64,000 nucleotides of DNA, taken from positions 310,001 through 374,000 of the forward strand of contig LNKV01000046.1 of assembly GCA_001465935.1 (NCBI GenBank). The letters run 5' to 3'. The stretch is from Clarireedia homoeocarpa. Its lineage: Eukaryota > Ascomycota > Leotiomycetes > Helotiales > Rutstroemiaceae. Position numbers and translations under genes: made by a program. This document shows, piece after piece, positions 1-13,365 of this stretch. The stretch's first letter is position 1. Every line of letters begins with the position of its first letter. The notes below the pieces were generated by a model that was not told the DNA's origin, did not search any database, and worked only from the letters and a program-made list of their open reading frames with translations.

Positions 1-457
1 AGAGGCTCACGAACACAACATGGCAGCCAAGCAGCAGTGGGTTTCAAATATCATTATTCATTTCTGAAAGCTAAGATATGCAAACAAAGATTTTCTCAAA
101 ATAACCAAGGCAATAATAAACAAGTATGCAAAGAAAGGCATGGAATCTGCTTGAAAAGTCGTAGGTTCAGACCTACCGTCATTATATCGTCTTGAGTATC
201 ATTTCAAAGCGGGTAGCATGTCTCGGCCCAACAATCGTTCGTTGAAACCTAGCACTGGATGAATGTTAGTTAATGCTCTGAAAACAAATTCAAATTAAAG
301 AGCAACAAAAATAAATGTAATCAGACAGCAGTTGGTAACTTTTTTTTGTCCACATAGAGGATTACAGAACAGGTCTGTGAATAAGGTATATCATCATTTT
401 ACAAAAGTCTTCCCCCATTGAAAAAGAAAACGAGGTTGCTTACCATTGTGTAGGTGG
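1..457. other. Intergenic, downstream of the histidine-phosphatase gene
   Basis: A/T-rich sequence with no convincing coding frame. It lies past the stop codon of the minus-strand gene that ends at 458 and probably contains its 3' untranslated region. A short hairpin at 161-177 resembles a tRNA T-arm but no tRNA surrounds it. Confidence 0.6.
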
Positions 458-1451
458 TCAAACCAGTCTCCTCTTTTTGAAAAAGGAATCCATGGTGGTT
501 TGGGAAGATTCATGTTTCAAACTTCCTATGCCACCACGAGTCTTCTTCAAACCTTTCAAGTGTTCCTGATTGTTTATGGCTTTGATGATGAGTAGCATGT
601 TTGAGAAATATTTTCCTTTGGACAGACTTTCCGGGCTGGATGGTTGGTTTGATAGCGTCTCATCAGATGTTATTGGAGGTTTAGGTAGATTAGAAGGTTG
701 TTCACTGGCAGATGGAGGTGTTGAAGTAGCCTGTGCCGGGACCAGCTCTTGCACAGATTTGATCTCCAAGTCCAGATAACCCGTATTGGCCCAACCACCA
801 AGATGCTCCAATCCATACTCATTTGTCTCAACATCTTTCCCCACTGAGACATTTTTGAGTTGGAAACGCTTCAAAAGCGTTCTCCATAGATGTGGTAGGA
901 TTATCCCATGAGCGACGACCACAACTGAATTTTCATCCAAGGTCTTCTCAAGAGTGTTGATGAGATATTCATCAATAAATCTAGTCATTCGTATATTCAT
1001 CGAAACCTTTGATTCCACGTCCTTGAATGCAGGATCATTTCGCTGTGCTTCCAGATGTGTTTTCCTTCCGGACTTATTGTTGTCTCTAGACCGTTCTAGG
1101 AACGTCTTGCCTTCATAGTAACCAAAGTCTTGCTCACGAAGAAGCTGTAGCTTCGTCACTTCCCGAGGTGCGTGTCCTCCCTCTTGAGAAAGACGAATTG
1201 CATCTGCAGTCATGTAGGCGCGTTGCAGATCGGAAGAATAAATCTGCGAGATATTGGCATCGGTAGCAGCTAGATGAGTACCGAGCCTCTTTGCTTGTAG
1301 AACGCCATGGTTCGTCAATGCCGAATCAGTTACACCAGCACTTAAAGAAACGTTAGCTGAAGTTTCTGCTAAAAATTGGACGAACATGAACATACTATAC
1401 ACCAGCAACATTATGTACAGTCTCTCCGTGTCGAATTAAAAGTAACCTCAT
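458..1451 (-). CDS. Histidine phosphatase superfamily protein (phosphoglycerate mutase-like) with C-terminal PIP-box-like motif
   Basis: This is a member of the RHG histidine-phosphatase clan, which uses a phospho-histidine intermediate; the substrate cannot be told from sequence. The start ATG at 1449-1451 opens MRLLLIRHGETVHNV, which carries the catalytic RHG motif. A short intron follows, and the frame continues as AGVTDSALTNHGVLQAKRLG down to a stop at 458. My best splice is exon 1 at 1403-1451 and exon 2 at 458-1356 (46-nt intron, 315 aa), but the acceptor is uncertain because several AGs fit. The second catalytic His lies in VVVVAHGIILPHLWRTL. The last about 100 residues are Ser/Pro-rich and disordered, and the protein ends in QTTMDSFFKKRRLV. 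This fits the PCNA-interacting (PIP-box) consensus Q-x-x-M-x-x-F-F followed by basic residues. The enzyme family is secure; binding to PCNA is an inference from the motif. Confidence 0.85.
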
Positions 1452-3516
1452 CCCGCCATATGGGAGATGGCAGAATAGTTTCTCGTTCAACGAAAAGTCA
1501 TGAATGGAAAAGAAAAATAAAAGGTTTTGGTGCGAAAATTTTCTGAAGATCTCATTTGCCGAATAGCTTAGTCATCGTTGCGCTAAACCAAAATTGCAAA
1601 TCCACGACCATTGCCCTCCTGCTTGATCTCCAATTAATCGTGCGAGTCTGCCAACTTTCATTCGCGTAACACGAAAGGATGCGGAAGAGTAGAACCGATT
1701 CTCAGTGTTCATACTTGTTCCGGGGTTCTTGGAGGTAGCACTTGTTATGACTTGTACCCCCTCGGCTTACACGCCGGGAGCAAACGCGGCGCGCTCAGTA
1801 GACCAGAGAACGAACTCCGACGACCGGAAAGTAGTTTCTCTGGTCGGATGAATCTGTACGTTGAGAAGCGTTCCAGCTGGCAGTCTGTAGAGGACACTTC
1901 TAGTGGATTTTTTTGATCATCTGTGGTTGAAATGGCAGCATTTATACGCTTGGTGTGAGGACCGTTGCGGCACTCCAGAAGCTGGAACTCTGACAGTGGC
2001 GATTCGGGACCATAAAGGCGCAGATGGAATCCGTGCCAGATGAGACAAAGTTGAAAGCTCAGCTTGAGTCTCATACCCGGTCTATTTGAGAAAGGTCGAA
2101 ATCTGAGGAAGGCTACGTAGTAATGGCTTCCACTCCCTCCTAATTTTGTCTTGACGTGTAGTGCTTCCCGTAACTGTTTTGATTTAGAAAAATCATAAGC
2201 AATCAATCCCATGATGATATCATTCGCCATGCCCTTGGGTGCTCGCGGCAGAAATTCATCTACGAGAGGCTTGAAAGATTATAGATGTCCGTCCAGAATG
2301 CATGATCATAGTTGATCCCTTCATGAATCGCTCAAGGTCCTCCAACATGACAGTCCCAGATTCCCTATGGATTTCCGATAAGCTACTTCTCGAGGCTACT
2401 TTGGCCTACTATCAATGGCTGAGCTTCTCTGACATAAAGAGGTGATTCTCGGCATCGTTTCTGGATCTAAATGTGTTTTGATATAATGCCCTCTTCCTGC
2501 TTGAATATGTGTTTGATACTTCAGTCTGATGAGACAAAGCTCTCTCGGCACTTGTCACATTATTTCCTCGCCTTGCTCGGCTGAAGTGAATTGCTCTGTC
2601 TCAGCAGGTGAGTATGTATGGATGACTTGGAGTCTTGGGAATGTAGTCGATCCTTACACCATATTTCTAGGAGTTGAGTCTTCGAACGTCCACTATGCCA
2701 ATCCTACGTGCCCTTCTTTGTGCCTCTGAATCAGTTTCAATCTCAATCCGATGCCGGTATTCTTTTTTTTCTTTCATTTCTTTTTTTAAGAAGCCTGGTG
2801 GCCTCAGTATGGTTATTATTTGCCAGCACGTCGGCGCGCCTGAAGAGTGTTCGTGCCTGACCCCGCGCCTCAGCGACTCAACAATTTACAAAATACCAGA
2901 TCACTTACGAAGCTCCACCAATACACGCTCCTACCATTCTTATAATTTTGCAAAAGACTCCTCGATACCTACTCTATCTAGCCACAAATTTTTGGAACGA
3001 AATTCCTACGTAACTTGACTTCATTTCGTTCTCGGGCTTCACTTTCGTGTGTCTCATATTTGGCAACTGTCCAACGTATGAGGAGCGGAACTTCACTTGA
3101 GCAGCGAAACAAATTTTCACTTCATCCACCATTGATGAACCGCATTTTTTTTTTTTTTAGCAATCACCACAGAACATTCTCAATTTCGTCGTTCGTCACT
3201 GAGACGGTTCTCCTTCCTGATATTTTGACAGCTACTCCGAGAATCGAGGCTGTATATTCATCTCTTATCACATGATAGCAATAGTACACCGCTGTCGCAT
3301 TACAGGTTTTTATTATCCGCGACCTATATTTCGTACCGTGCGATCAAAATACTTACTGTCTCGGGGGCATGAATTATCACGGTCATTATCATGAAGCATT
3401 GCTACTCGTACTTTTCACTGACGTCCACAACAGAACACAACCTCAAGCTTCCACTTGCCTATCAATACCCAACATAATACAAAATCATCCAACCACAACC
3501 AACCAAATCAGAAACG
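1452..3516. other. Intergenic region, about 2 kb, between divergent genes
   Basis: This stretch separates the minus-strand phosphatase from the plus-strand zinc-cluster-like gene and must hold both promoters. A 161-codon open frame on the minus strand (1745-2230) is described separately. The other open frames in 2529-3275 are short, overlap and have no recognisable features. Short poly-T tracts occur around 2760-2785 and 3149-3158. Confidence 0.5.
1745..2230 (-). CDS. Possible orphan ORF, 161 codons
   Basis: An uninterrupted frame begins with ATG at 2228-2230 and stops at 1745. I recognise no domain, signal peptide or membrane segment. The C-terminal part is rich in Ser, Arg and Leu, as expected of a chance frame as much as of a protein. 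It sits between two well-supported genes and could be a lineage-specific gene, a remnant, or noise. Confidence 0.2.
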   Translation of the reverse strand: MANDIIMGLIAYDFSKSKQLREALHVKTKLGGSGSHYYVAFLRFRPFSNRPGMRLKLSFQLCLIWHGFHLRLYGPESPLSEFQLLECRNGPHTKRINAAISTTDDQKNPLEVSSTDCQLERFSTYRFIRPEKLLSGRRSSFSGLLSAPRLLPACKPRGYKS

Positions 3517-6500
3517 ATGTCAGAAGTCACGGCTCCATCAGACGGTCCAGACAATCCCACCAACAAGACTAGAGGCATTAATGGTTCACCTACATTCTCG
3601 CCAGCACCAATCACAAACCACAGCCCCGCTGTTAATGACCAAACACTCCTCCCCAGCCCCGCAACCACTATCTCCTCCAACCCAAACACTGACCGTATAC
3701 CATCTCCCACGTCATCGGCTTGGTCCTCACGCTCAAGCAGTCCTTACCAATTCATTCCCAACTTCAACGCCCCGGCTGTGCCCGCCATCGAAGTTCCTCT
3801 ATCTACTCATCCTCTTTACCCACTAGCTATCACCCTCTCCTCTAAAAAGCGGCGTGCCGCAGTCATTGGCCAGCAACAGAGAAGCGGGACTGCTTGGGGT
3901 GATTTTGATGATAGCGGAACATATGATCCTAAAGAGGAACAACGAGCACGCGCGGTGAAGACTGGGGCTGGCAGTGGAGGGGGAGTTAAGAAAGGAAGAG
4001 GCAGTCATAAAAGAGTCTCCATTAAGTCTGCAAGTGTAGGTGGATCTTCGCGGAGGAAGAGAACAAGGCCTGAGGAAGGTAGGTTTTCAGGTCTGATCAC
4101 GATCACGTTGAGCAGTGAGAAAGGACGTCAATTGCTAAAGAGTCTACCAGCTGGAAGTAACGGAGTTCGATCGGAAGAACCTAAAAAATTTTCCAGGCGG
4201 AGGAAGAGGGTTAAGGCTGCGCATAACCAACGGTGTGTTTGCTCTCCCTTAGTCAATTCTTATTCGTGACATGCTAACATATATCAGTTCCGATGGCCTA
4301 ACCCTTGACACTTTAACTCTGGGTCATCCCCAATACCGTGCCTGCAAGTCTTGTTTCCTCGCCGGTGATGATGAATGCACGCTTATAGAACACGCCAATG
4401 AATATCCATGCACAGCATGCGAAGATGCTAATGTTGATTGCGAGCTTATTAATCCTCCCGAAATCAAAAGATCGTGTGAGGGATGCAAGCGGAAAGGAGC
4501 TACGTGCTCATTCAAGTACGATGGGGGCATTGGAAAAGATGTGTGCGATGAATGTGCTGAGACGGGAGACAAATGCATTGCAGGCCCTAGTGCAGGTGGT
4601 CGTAGATTGAACGGCGTTCTGGAATCGCAGGAGAAGCACCTGAAGACAGAGAGAGAAATGATTGGAAAGGGGAAGGAGAAAGAACCACTGAAACTAGTCA
4701 AAGGCAGCGGGCCCCGCCAAAATAAGCTACGTCAAACTCAATCCCGCACCACTGCCGCCCATCAAATTCTCCCCATCAGGAAACAAAATGTCCTAACCAG
4801 AAAATATGTCTCCTGCAATGAATGCCGCTCTCTCGGATCAAGATGTTCCTTGAAACCCACCGACTGCGGTCCCTGCACTCGATGCAGCAAAAAATCACAA
4901 AATTGCACATTCTTACTCCTCAAAACCAAGACCCAAATGAAATCCAAAACCAAAACTAAACACAAAGCCACATCTTCATCTTCTCAATACTCTCAATCCA
5001 CCATATTATCACCCACATGCACGGACGACCACCTAACCCGTACCCTGCAAACCGAATCCCTTCGAAAACGAAAATCCCATCCCATCAAAACCACCAGCGG
5101 CACCATCGAACCAACAACCATCCTAACCTCCTTCGCCCACCCCATAATCTTCAACTGGAATCCCCCTTCCTCCTCCCCCTCTCCATCTGTTACCATCCTC
5201 CCCTGCACCTGGCACAGCAACCCCTTCTTCGGACTCTGGGGCTTCGGACCCCCGAAACTGGTAGAAGTGATTCCGTATCCGGCGCACACGGGCGCGGGAT
5301 ATGAGGAGTTGAAGGGTGGGTATGGAGAGAGCGCGGAGAATGAGGAGGATCGTGAGGAGAGGAGTCGCATGTGTGTTAGGTGTACTTGGGATAGGATTAA
5401 TATTTTGGGGTGTAAGGGTCATAGGATGGAGGTGATGAGGGGGGTGAATGAGAGATTGTGGGATGAGGAGTGTGTGAAGGCGGGGATTAAGGCTTGTTTT
5501 GAGTGGGTGATGGAGGGGATGGTGGGGAGGCCGCAGAAGGGGAGTTTGGCGGGTTTGGTGTGGGATGCGAGATGGTGTGCTGTCTGTCCTAGTTTTGCGG
5601 AGTGGGAGTGTAGGGGTAAGTTTTTTTTTCCCCTTTCCCTTTGCCTTTCCTCCAAGAACTGTTTATTTGCACTCTCGCTTTCATCCTTTCTTTACTCCAC
5701 CCCTTCTATTACACTCTCCAAAACGCCCCCCACCCCCCACAACCAACCAACCACCACACCCAACCAACCATCCAAGCTAACTAACCTATCCAGAATGTTC
5801 ACTCCCCCTCTGCAGCTACTGCAACTCCCTGCACAGCAAAGTCCTCCGCGGACTCACAGAACCCGAAAGTGGAGCCAAATCTCTCGGCCGAGTCATCACG
5901 CTCGCGGAAGCAAAGGACAAAGATGAGTACCCGGATAGTGTTAGAGCGGATGTGTCGTTTTTGAGAGAGGATGGGGAGCTGAAGATGAGATGTGAGAGGG
6001 GGGGTTGTCCGCTCGTTGGTATCGAGGACGTTGGGTGTGGAGGTTGTGGGAATGGAGGGGATAAGGATAGGGGGCGAGAAGATGTGGTGGGGTTGGGTGT
6101 GGATTTAAGGGGGGGTGTGGTTGGTGGGATGAGGAGAAGTGTTCGAAGCAGGATTAAGTTGGTCGATATCGATTCTTCTGAGTCCGATTCTGATTCTGAT
6201 TCTGATTCTGATTCTGATTCCGATACCGACTCCCAGCACTTGACACCAATACCGAAGCCAGAGCATGAGCCGAAGCGGAAATGGAAAGGAAAAGGCGTGG
6301 ACAGAGGACCCTGGCCCCAAAATCAGAACTCGAACTCCAACTTCGACTTCAACCCAAATCCAAACCCACTCTTAAACCCGCATATAACCACCCCCACCAA
6401 AACCTCCAACTACAACTCCAATCATCATACTAACGCGCCTTCAAACGGACCAGCAATCAAAATGGAAGAAGGATGGATGAGCGATGTCGTGGTTAATGAT

Positions 6501-6593
6501 GGTATCAACCAGTATTGGATGAAGCAAAAGGGGAGAAAATTATGGAAGATGGAGGATGACGGGGTGGTTGAGATTTTGAGCGATGATGAGTGA
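3517..6593 (+). CDS. Protein with three tandem Zn2Cys6-like cysteine arrays
   Basis: Three exons (3517-4232, 4288-5615, 5794-6593) give 947 aa. Intron 1 has donor GTGTGT and ends in a TGCTAAC branch site plus CAG; intron 2 has donor GTAAGT and acceptor CCAG. The first 240 residues are Ser/Pro-rich and then basic. Three cysteine arrays follow at about residues 258-290, 302-335 and 415-446, each spaced C-x2-C-x6/7-C-x9-12-C-x2-C-x6-C, which resembles the fungal binuclear zinc cluster. Typical zinc-cluster regulators carry only one. A further Cys-rich stretch spans the exon 2/3 junction (CAVC, then CSLPLCSYC). Near the C-terminus a hexanucleotide repeat encodes a Ser-Asp run, preceded by KLVDIDSSE, and the protein ends VVEILSDDE; both look like SUMO-interacting motifs. 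A nuclear or chromatin role is likely, but target and function are unknown. Confidence 0.75.
6183..6222 (+). repeat. Coding (GATTCT)n-type hexanucleotide repeat
   Basis: Imperfect copies of GATTCT/GATTCC within the last exon of the zinc-cluster-like gene encode alternating Ser and Asp. Because the unit is six bases, length changes keep the reading frame. Confidence 0.8.
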
Positions 6594-8176
6594 ATTTTGA
6601 TTGCTAAGTGGGAGAGATAGGAGAGACTTGGTATTGCGTGTGAAGGGGTCCCGGAGTATCAGGGAAAGGGAGGGGATAACGGGGAGAGTGGAGCAGATGG
6701 GGGATAAATGGATGAGTGCTCTTCTCTTCTCTTCTCTTCTTTATTATTTATATCTATTATTTGCTAAAAGCTATTTGAAGGCGGGGTTAATGAATTGGAT
6801 CAGAAGCTTGCGGGAGCAGGGCAGGGCAGAGGAAAGAACAAAGATATTTCGCTTCTTCATCTCGATTTACTCATCAGCTACTTTCTTTATCATTAGATAG
6901 ATATACTTCCAGGTTCTTTCATTTATTACTTGATAATATAAGCTAGGTTAGGTCGAGGTACTCGTTGATTTGGAGTTTATGACATACTCCGAGGGTGTGG
7001 AGGGAGGGAGCTAGCTAGCTGGGTTCGAAGATATATATATATCTCTCCTTTTAGATGGGTGCAGCGGTATGAATAGCGATGGAGGAAGGGAAGGGAAAAC
7101 AGAGGAGACGCGAGGAAAGAAAGGGGATGGATGGATGTTAATGCTTCTTCTATAGTTATCTATCTCTATCGTTAGCTATCTAACTTATTTGACATTCAAT
7201 TAATTAATTAATCAATTAATTAGATAAATATACCGATACTGTTGTTACTCAGACATTACATTACTAGATTGCTTTTTGCATAATTTAGCGTTAAGGTAAG
7301 TAACCTTATGGAAGAAATGAGTGAGTGATGTTTGAACATGCTTGCTTGCTTAGCCTCATATCACATCACATCACAACCAACGCACCAACTTAATGCAGGA
7401 GTTTTTTTTCTTTCCCTTCAATCCTTGAAACTTCTCATTATCTATTTACTCTACCACGGAACCCCATCCATCGCCCCCTTCCCCCTCCTCCATTTCTCTT
7501 ATTTTCCTAAAAGCACGCACATAACCACTCTTTCCTGATCCGATCCGATCCGATCTGATCCGATCCGAATCGGTGCTCAATAAATGGATGGGCATCTTTC
7601 ATTCCTGCCCCTCAAACTTCCACTGGTCTGCGCTAGAAACACACACACACACATATATGTATATATAAGAAAAGAAGAAAAAGGTAAAAAGAAAATGTCC
7701 CCCAAGAATTCCGAGTCCATTTTTCCGTCTATCCATCTATCCATTGTGCCATTCATTGCCCTCGCCCTCCCCATCCATCCAATTAAGCTATAAAAAGCTC
7801 CTGGTCTTAGAAACATCTCCCAGGTATGCATTTTTCATCCTCCATTCATCCATGAGATAGTTTCGGCCTCGATCCCTTTCCACTATAGATGTATATATAG
7901 ACGATGGGCCAAACGGCCACATAACACCCGCCCACATGACCTCTAGCATCACTTTCCCACCAAGAAAAAAAAAGGGAAAAAAAGAAATCCATAAAACGCC
8001 AAACCGCTATGCAATTAAGATCCAGGCACAACCCAGTCCAGCCCAGCTCGTCGAAAGTCCAAGCTTTGCAACGAGCGAGCGAGCGAGCCGTTGAGAGAAG
8101 CGAAGATGAGAAAAACCAGTTTCTCATCCGTCTTACTTGCTAGCCCCATTCTCTAACACTTTTCAAAAAACAAGAG
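6594..8176. other. Intergenic region between convergent genes, simple repeats
   Basis: This stretch lies between the 3' ends of the zinc-cluster-like gene and the PFK-2/FBPase-2 gene. It contains TCTTCTCT repeats near 6720, TTAAT repeats near 7200, a GATCC pentanucleotide array at about 7536-7572 and a short (CA)n at 7638-7652. No convincing gene is seen; the open frames around 7332-8127 overlap one another and are low complexity. Confidence 0.6.
7536..7572. repeat. GATCC pentanucleotide microsatellite
   Basis: Tandem GATCC/GATCT units lie in non-coding sequence between convergent genes. Confidence 0.8.
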
Positions 8177-9835
<1,659 letters not shown>

Positions 9836-10544
9836 CTTGGTAGTTTTGCGACGAATTGCAGACAATTGGTGAGGATTGGATCAATTGAACGGAAAATGCG
9901 CAGAATGGAGGTACGAATTGTAGTTTTGAAAGAAAGGACGGTCAGGAGTTGATCGCGTGAGGCAATTCTGAAAGGCCCGAAGAGCAAATATAGACAATAA
10001 AGATGGAGGTGGATGGTGCGGTGCGGTAGATTTGGCGGAACGGGTGACGCCGGGAAGCTTTTTCTTCTAGAAGGAGAGAGGAAGCCAAGGTAATATAAGG
10101 AAAAAAAGATGTTCCGGAGTTAGAACCTCGGGACAATAGCGTGGGAAGAAAATTGCGGGATGAGAAGGGGGTTGAGGTGAACAAAATTATGAATATGAAG
10201 ATATACTTCTGTGTTTATTTCTATATGATTTATACAATTTATATATTGTCTCGGGGCGAGGACGTAAATGGAAGTGAGGGAATTATCAGAGAAGGGGGTT
10301 ATAAGTAAAATAAACCGAGATAAAATAAAATAAAATAAAATAAAATGCAACATGCAACATGCAAAATGCAAAATCGAACAAATCTAGTAGGTCGCAAGTT
10401 ATGTATCTGTATGATGTCGATATCGAGAAAACCATTATTTTTCCGGGTCCTCGTACAGTAGTCGCACGGAGCGAGCTCGATGAAGTGGAGCGGATTCTAG
10501 GGATTTTTAGGGATCAGGGATTTCAAGGGGAAGTATTGGTGCAG

Positions 10545-10730
10545 CTACCCTGCAGATTGGGCGTCATTCTCTGCCGGTTCTTTGGCAATTCCGAACGGGA
10601 CTTCCATGACATCCATGTGACTTGGTCCCGGATTCTGGCCCTTTATATCTGCTTCCCCTTTTGCTCGGAATTTGAGCATCGTCGCCGCCATGTACGAAAC
10701 GAGTGATTTTCGACGCGGAGTAGAGCTCAT
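10545..10730 (-). CDS. Possible small protein, 61 aa
   Basis: The frame runs from an ATG at 10728-10730 to TAG at 10545 and encodes a hydrophilic, basic-then-acidic peptide (start MSSTPRRKSLVSYMAATM). The composition is protein-like, with no low complexity. I recognise no family. The opposite strand is also open here, which lowers confidence. Confidence 0.3.
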   Translation of the reverse strand: MSSTPRRKSLVSYMAATMLKFRAKGEADIKGQNPGPSHMDVMEVPFGIAKEPAENDAQSAG

Positions 10731-11340
10731 TGGAGGAACAGGTTACTCATCTGCACGCCGCCCCCATGCTATACGCCCACACGCACAACCCAAATGAGGA
10801 AATACTTTAACCCCGCACGAGGCTGGATCTGATCGGTAATATCTGCATTTACCCCTCTTTGTGATGGAAAAGGTACTGACGACCATAGCCGTAGCAGCCG
10901 TAGCCGTACGTAAATGCGACATACATGGGGTTGATCATGAGGCTGTTCCTACTCCATGAAACATTCAATTCTCCCAAACTTCCGGGGAAGAGGAAAGACA
11001 ACCAACCACAAAGGCATTCCAATCCACATCATGTCAGAAAGAACATGATTTTCGGGGGGAAATAAAACGGGTCCACGGTACGTGTATGGTTTGACGGTGA
11101 GTGGATGGATTACTTTCCCAGCCCTCCGCCCGTCAAAAAACTTCCCCTGCAGATCCTTTTTTCCTTGGTGCCATGGCCACTGATTTCGAACACAGAAATG
11201 CTTGTCTCGACTCTCGTTCCAAACAGCACATTCACTTCGCCGCTACTTAGTGGCATGATCTGAATCGGCTGTTGCCAAAACTTTCTCTGGTCTTTTGTGC
11301 CGCCTCTTTGTCATGTCGGCGCCATCCTCTGTTTTTCGCC

Positions 11341-11622
11341 TCATGGCTGTATGTGTATGGCGTCCAGAGTCGCACACTTGCACCCAAATTCATTCATACA
11401 CGGGAAAGCAAAAGCCTTGCCTTCAGCCCCTGAATGCACGCCACTAGGCAAATCCATCAGAGTTACCCGACTATTCTCCGGTTTCATGAAGATATCGTGC
11501 ACTACAAAAACCTCACCGAGCCGGCCAACTTCCTTCCCTCGGTACCAGCCATACAAACAAGTACGGTCGGTATTTGCAGCGACTGAGCCCACTTTGTCCT
11601 CACCGCCGGTCTCGCAAATCAT
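11341..11622 (-). CDS. Possible small ORF, 93 codons
   Basis: An ATG at 11620-11622 opens a frame of balanced composition (MICETGGEDKVGSVAANTDR...) ending at 11341. No family is recognised. A 134-codon frame is open on the plus strand over the same bases, so at most one of them is real and possibly neither. Confidence 0.18.
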   Translation of the reverse strand: MICETGGEDKVGSVAANTDRTCLYGWYRGKEVGRLGEVFVVHDIFMKPENSRVTLMDLPSGVHSGAEGKAFAFPCMNEFGCKCATLDAIHIQP

Positions 11623-13365
11623 CACGTATACAACGTTGTTGCCGGGCGTGCTAAATTTTCGACCCTGTAGATCTCGTGTTCTTCACGATCTAATCGTGTA
11701 GGATGTAGTTTGTGCGTGTTACTGCAAGAATACCCGTGGTCATACTTTGACTGCCTTGTCCTACATGTAACCGAACAGCGCAAACAATATCCTCAACGGT
11801 TGCGCGCATCGCGAAAACAAAGCTGGCACGGTTTTAAGCAAAAAGAGATCTCTTCACATACATTTCCCATCGAATATGTCTCCCCCTCCTTACGGTTTCC
11901 TCCCGCTTGTACGCCGTACATTGCTTATCGGTGCTCGAGTATCGATTGGCGTGTTGGTGTTGGCTACTGTAGGTCACAATCAAGCTTCGAAAGGATATCA
12001 AAATCAAACAGAACAAGAATCACGGCCGAGAAAGTATCGTCGCCTCTTCAAGTAGACACACCACAAACTTGGAAAAGAAGCAGGTAAGCAGGTAAGTCAA
12101 CTGGCAGTCATATCAATCACATATGTATGTACTTGCTTTTCCCCCTAAGCCACCTTACTCACAGCTCTGTATCACATAAATGTACCGACGTAAGAATTTC
12201 CAAACAAGGCTTATCGTACGTAAGTGACGATAAGGAGATTCGGCGTGGGCGTGGGATAACGCCGTATTTAAAGCAGCGAGACACATAAGCAGATCAAGGA
12301 TGGCGAGCGAGCGCTCGTGGATAGGTGAAGGATTCTGATTTGATAGAGCAGCGCTTCGTGCTCCGGCATGGAAAATCTTTCTCCCGATCCAGTAGTTCTA
12401 TGTAAGCTTCTGCGGACCAGAACAACACCCTGCTCCCAAATCTTCGGCCAACATACGATAGCCATTCATCCGAACTCTGCAGCACTCGTGTACGTGACAT
12501 TGACTTACATGCAGCTAAGCGTTCAGATGATCAACACGTCATACTGAATATTCTTACCCTGAATCGGAGAGAACGGATGCCGCACTGAAGGATGCTCCGC
12601 TACACCCTGTCCGCTCTCCTTCAACTATAGCGATGCATGCATGCATGAGAGTCTTTCATTCATGACTTCTACGCTCTCTCTGTCTTTCCTGACTCTCCTA
12701 TAATATGACGAGTCAGTTCAAGGCTCAAACTCACCTTAAGGTTACCATCTCACAACCCTTAACCTTTCCTTCCCCTTCAACAGCACCAACGAACAAGAAC
12801 AAAAGCATTTCAATTCCTTCAGCACAGCAGCAAATCAAAACCGAACCCGCAATTTGAAAAAATATCCTTCAGATTTGCAAGTTATGTTATATCTCTACCC
12901 TAAACCTCTCACCCAATCACTAATCAATTCCAACCTCTTGACCCCTATTCTGAATATCAAATTATTCTTCATCTTTCCGTACTCGTTCTTCATTTCCTTA
13001 CAGCCAAGCATATATCCATCTACCTGATCTATTTTGTCTTCTTCCGAATAACCATGCTATTTTTGACTCGATGCCGTTTCTCTTGCGGGAAAAATTTCTC
13101 TCGTAAACTCGACTGCGTTGCTCAAGTGAACTGAGTGGTCGCCAAGAGAGAAAGAGGAAGATAGAGAAGAAGGAGGGGATAAAAGAGAAGAACAAGACGA
13201 CAAGGCAGATCCAACTCGATATCCCAAGACGAAAAGAAATGGAAACGCAACGCAACGCTCCGCAATGCATGCACAGCAGAACTTTTCTCATTCCACCATC
13301 ATTGGCAAGAGGAAGAACGCCCTCGCTATGCAACGCGCAGGACAATTCTAACCCGCCATCTGCGT

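Larger units (their letters stand above)
9836..13365. other. Long intergenic region, about 3.5 kb
   Basis: It holds the promoter of the PFK-2/FBPase-2 gene at its left end and the 3' flank of the 390-aa gene at its right end. A TAAAA pentanucleotide run lies at about 10320-10345. Two small open frames are listed separately (10545-10730 and 11341-11622, both minus strand) at low confidence. An ATGC repeat (ATGCATGCATGCATG) occurs at about 12633-12647. No larger gene is apparent. Confidence 0.5.

Noticed and set aside
161..177. Hairpin GTAGG-TTCAGAC-CTACC resembling a tRNA T-arm
   Set aside because: No acceptor stem, D-arm or anticodon arm can be placed around it, and the loop lacks the usual A after the purine.
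2529..3275. Chain of plus-strand open frames
   Set aside because: They overlap in different frames, are Ser-rich or poly-Phe/Lys from homopolymers, and show no domain.
12998..13345. 115-codon minus-strand frame with a hydrophobic stretch
   Set aside because: It begins 20 bp past the stop of the 390-aa gene on the same strand, so it is most likely its 3' untranslated region; the hydrophobic stretch comes from TTC-rich sequence.
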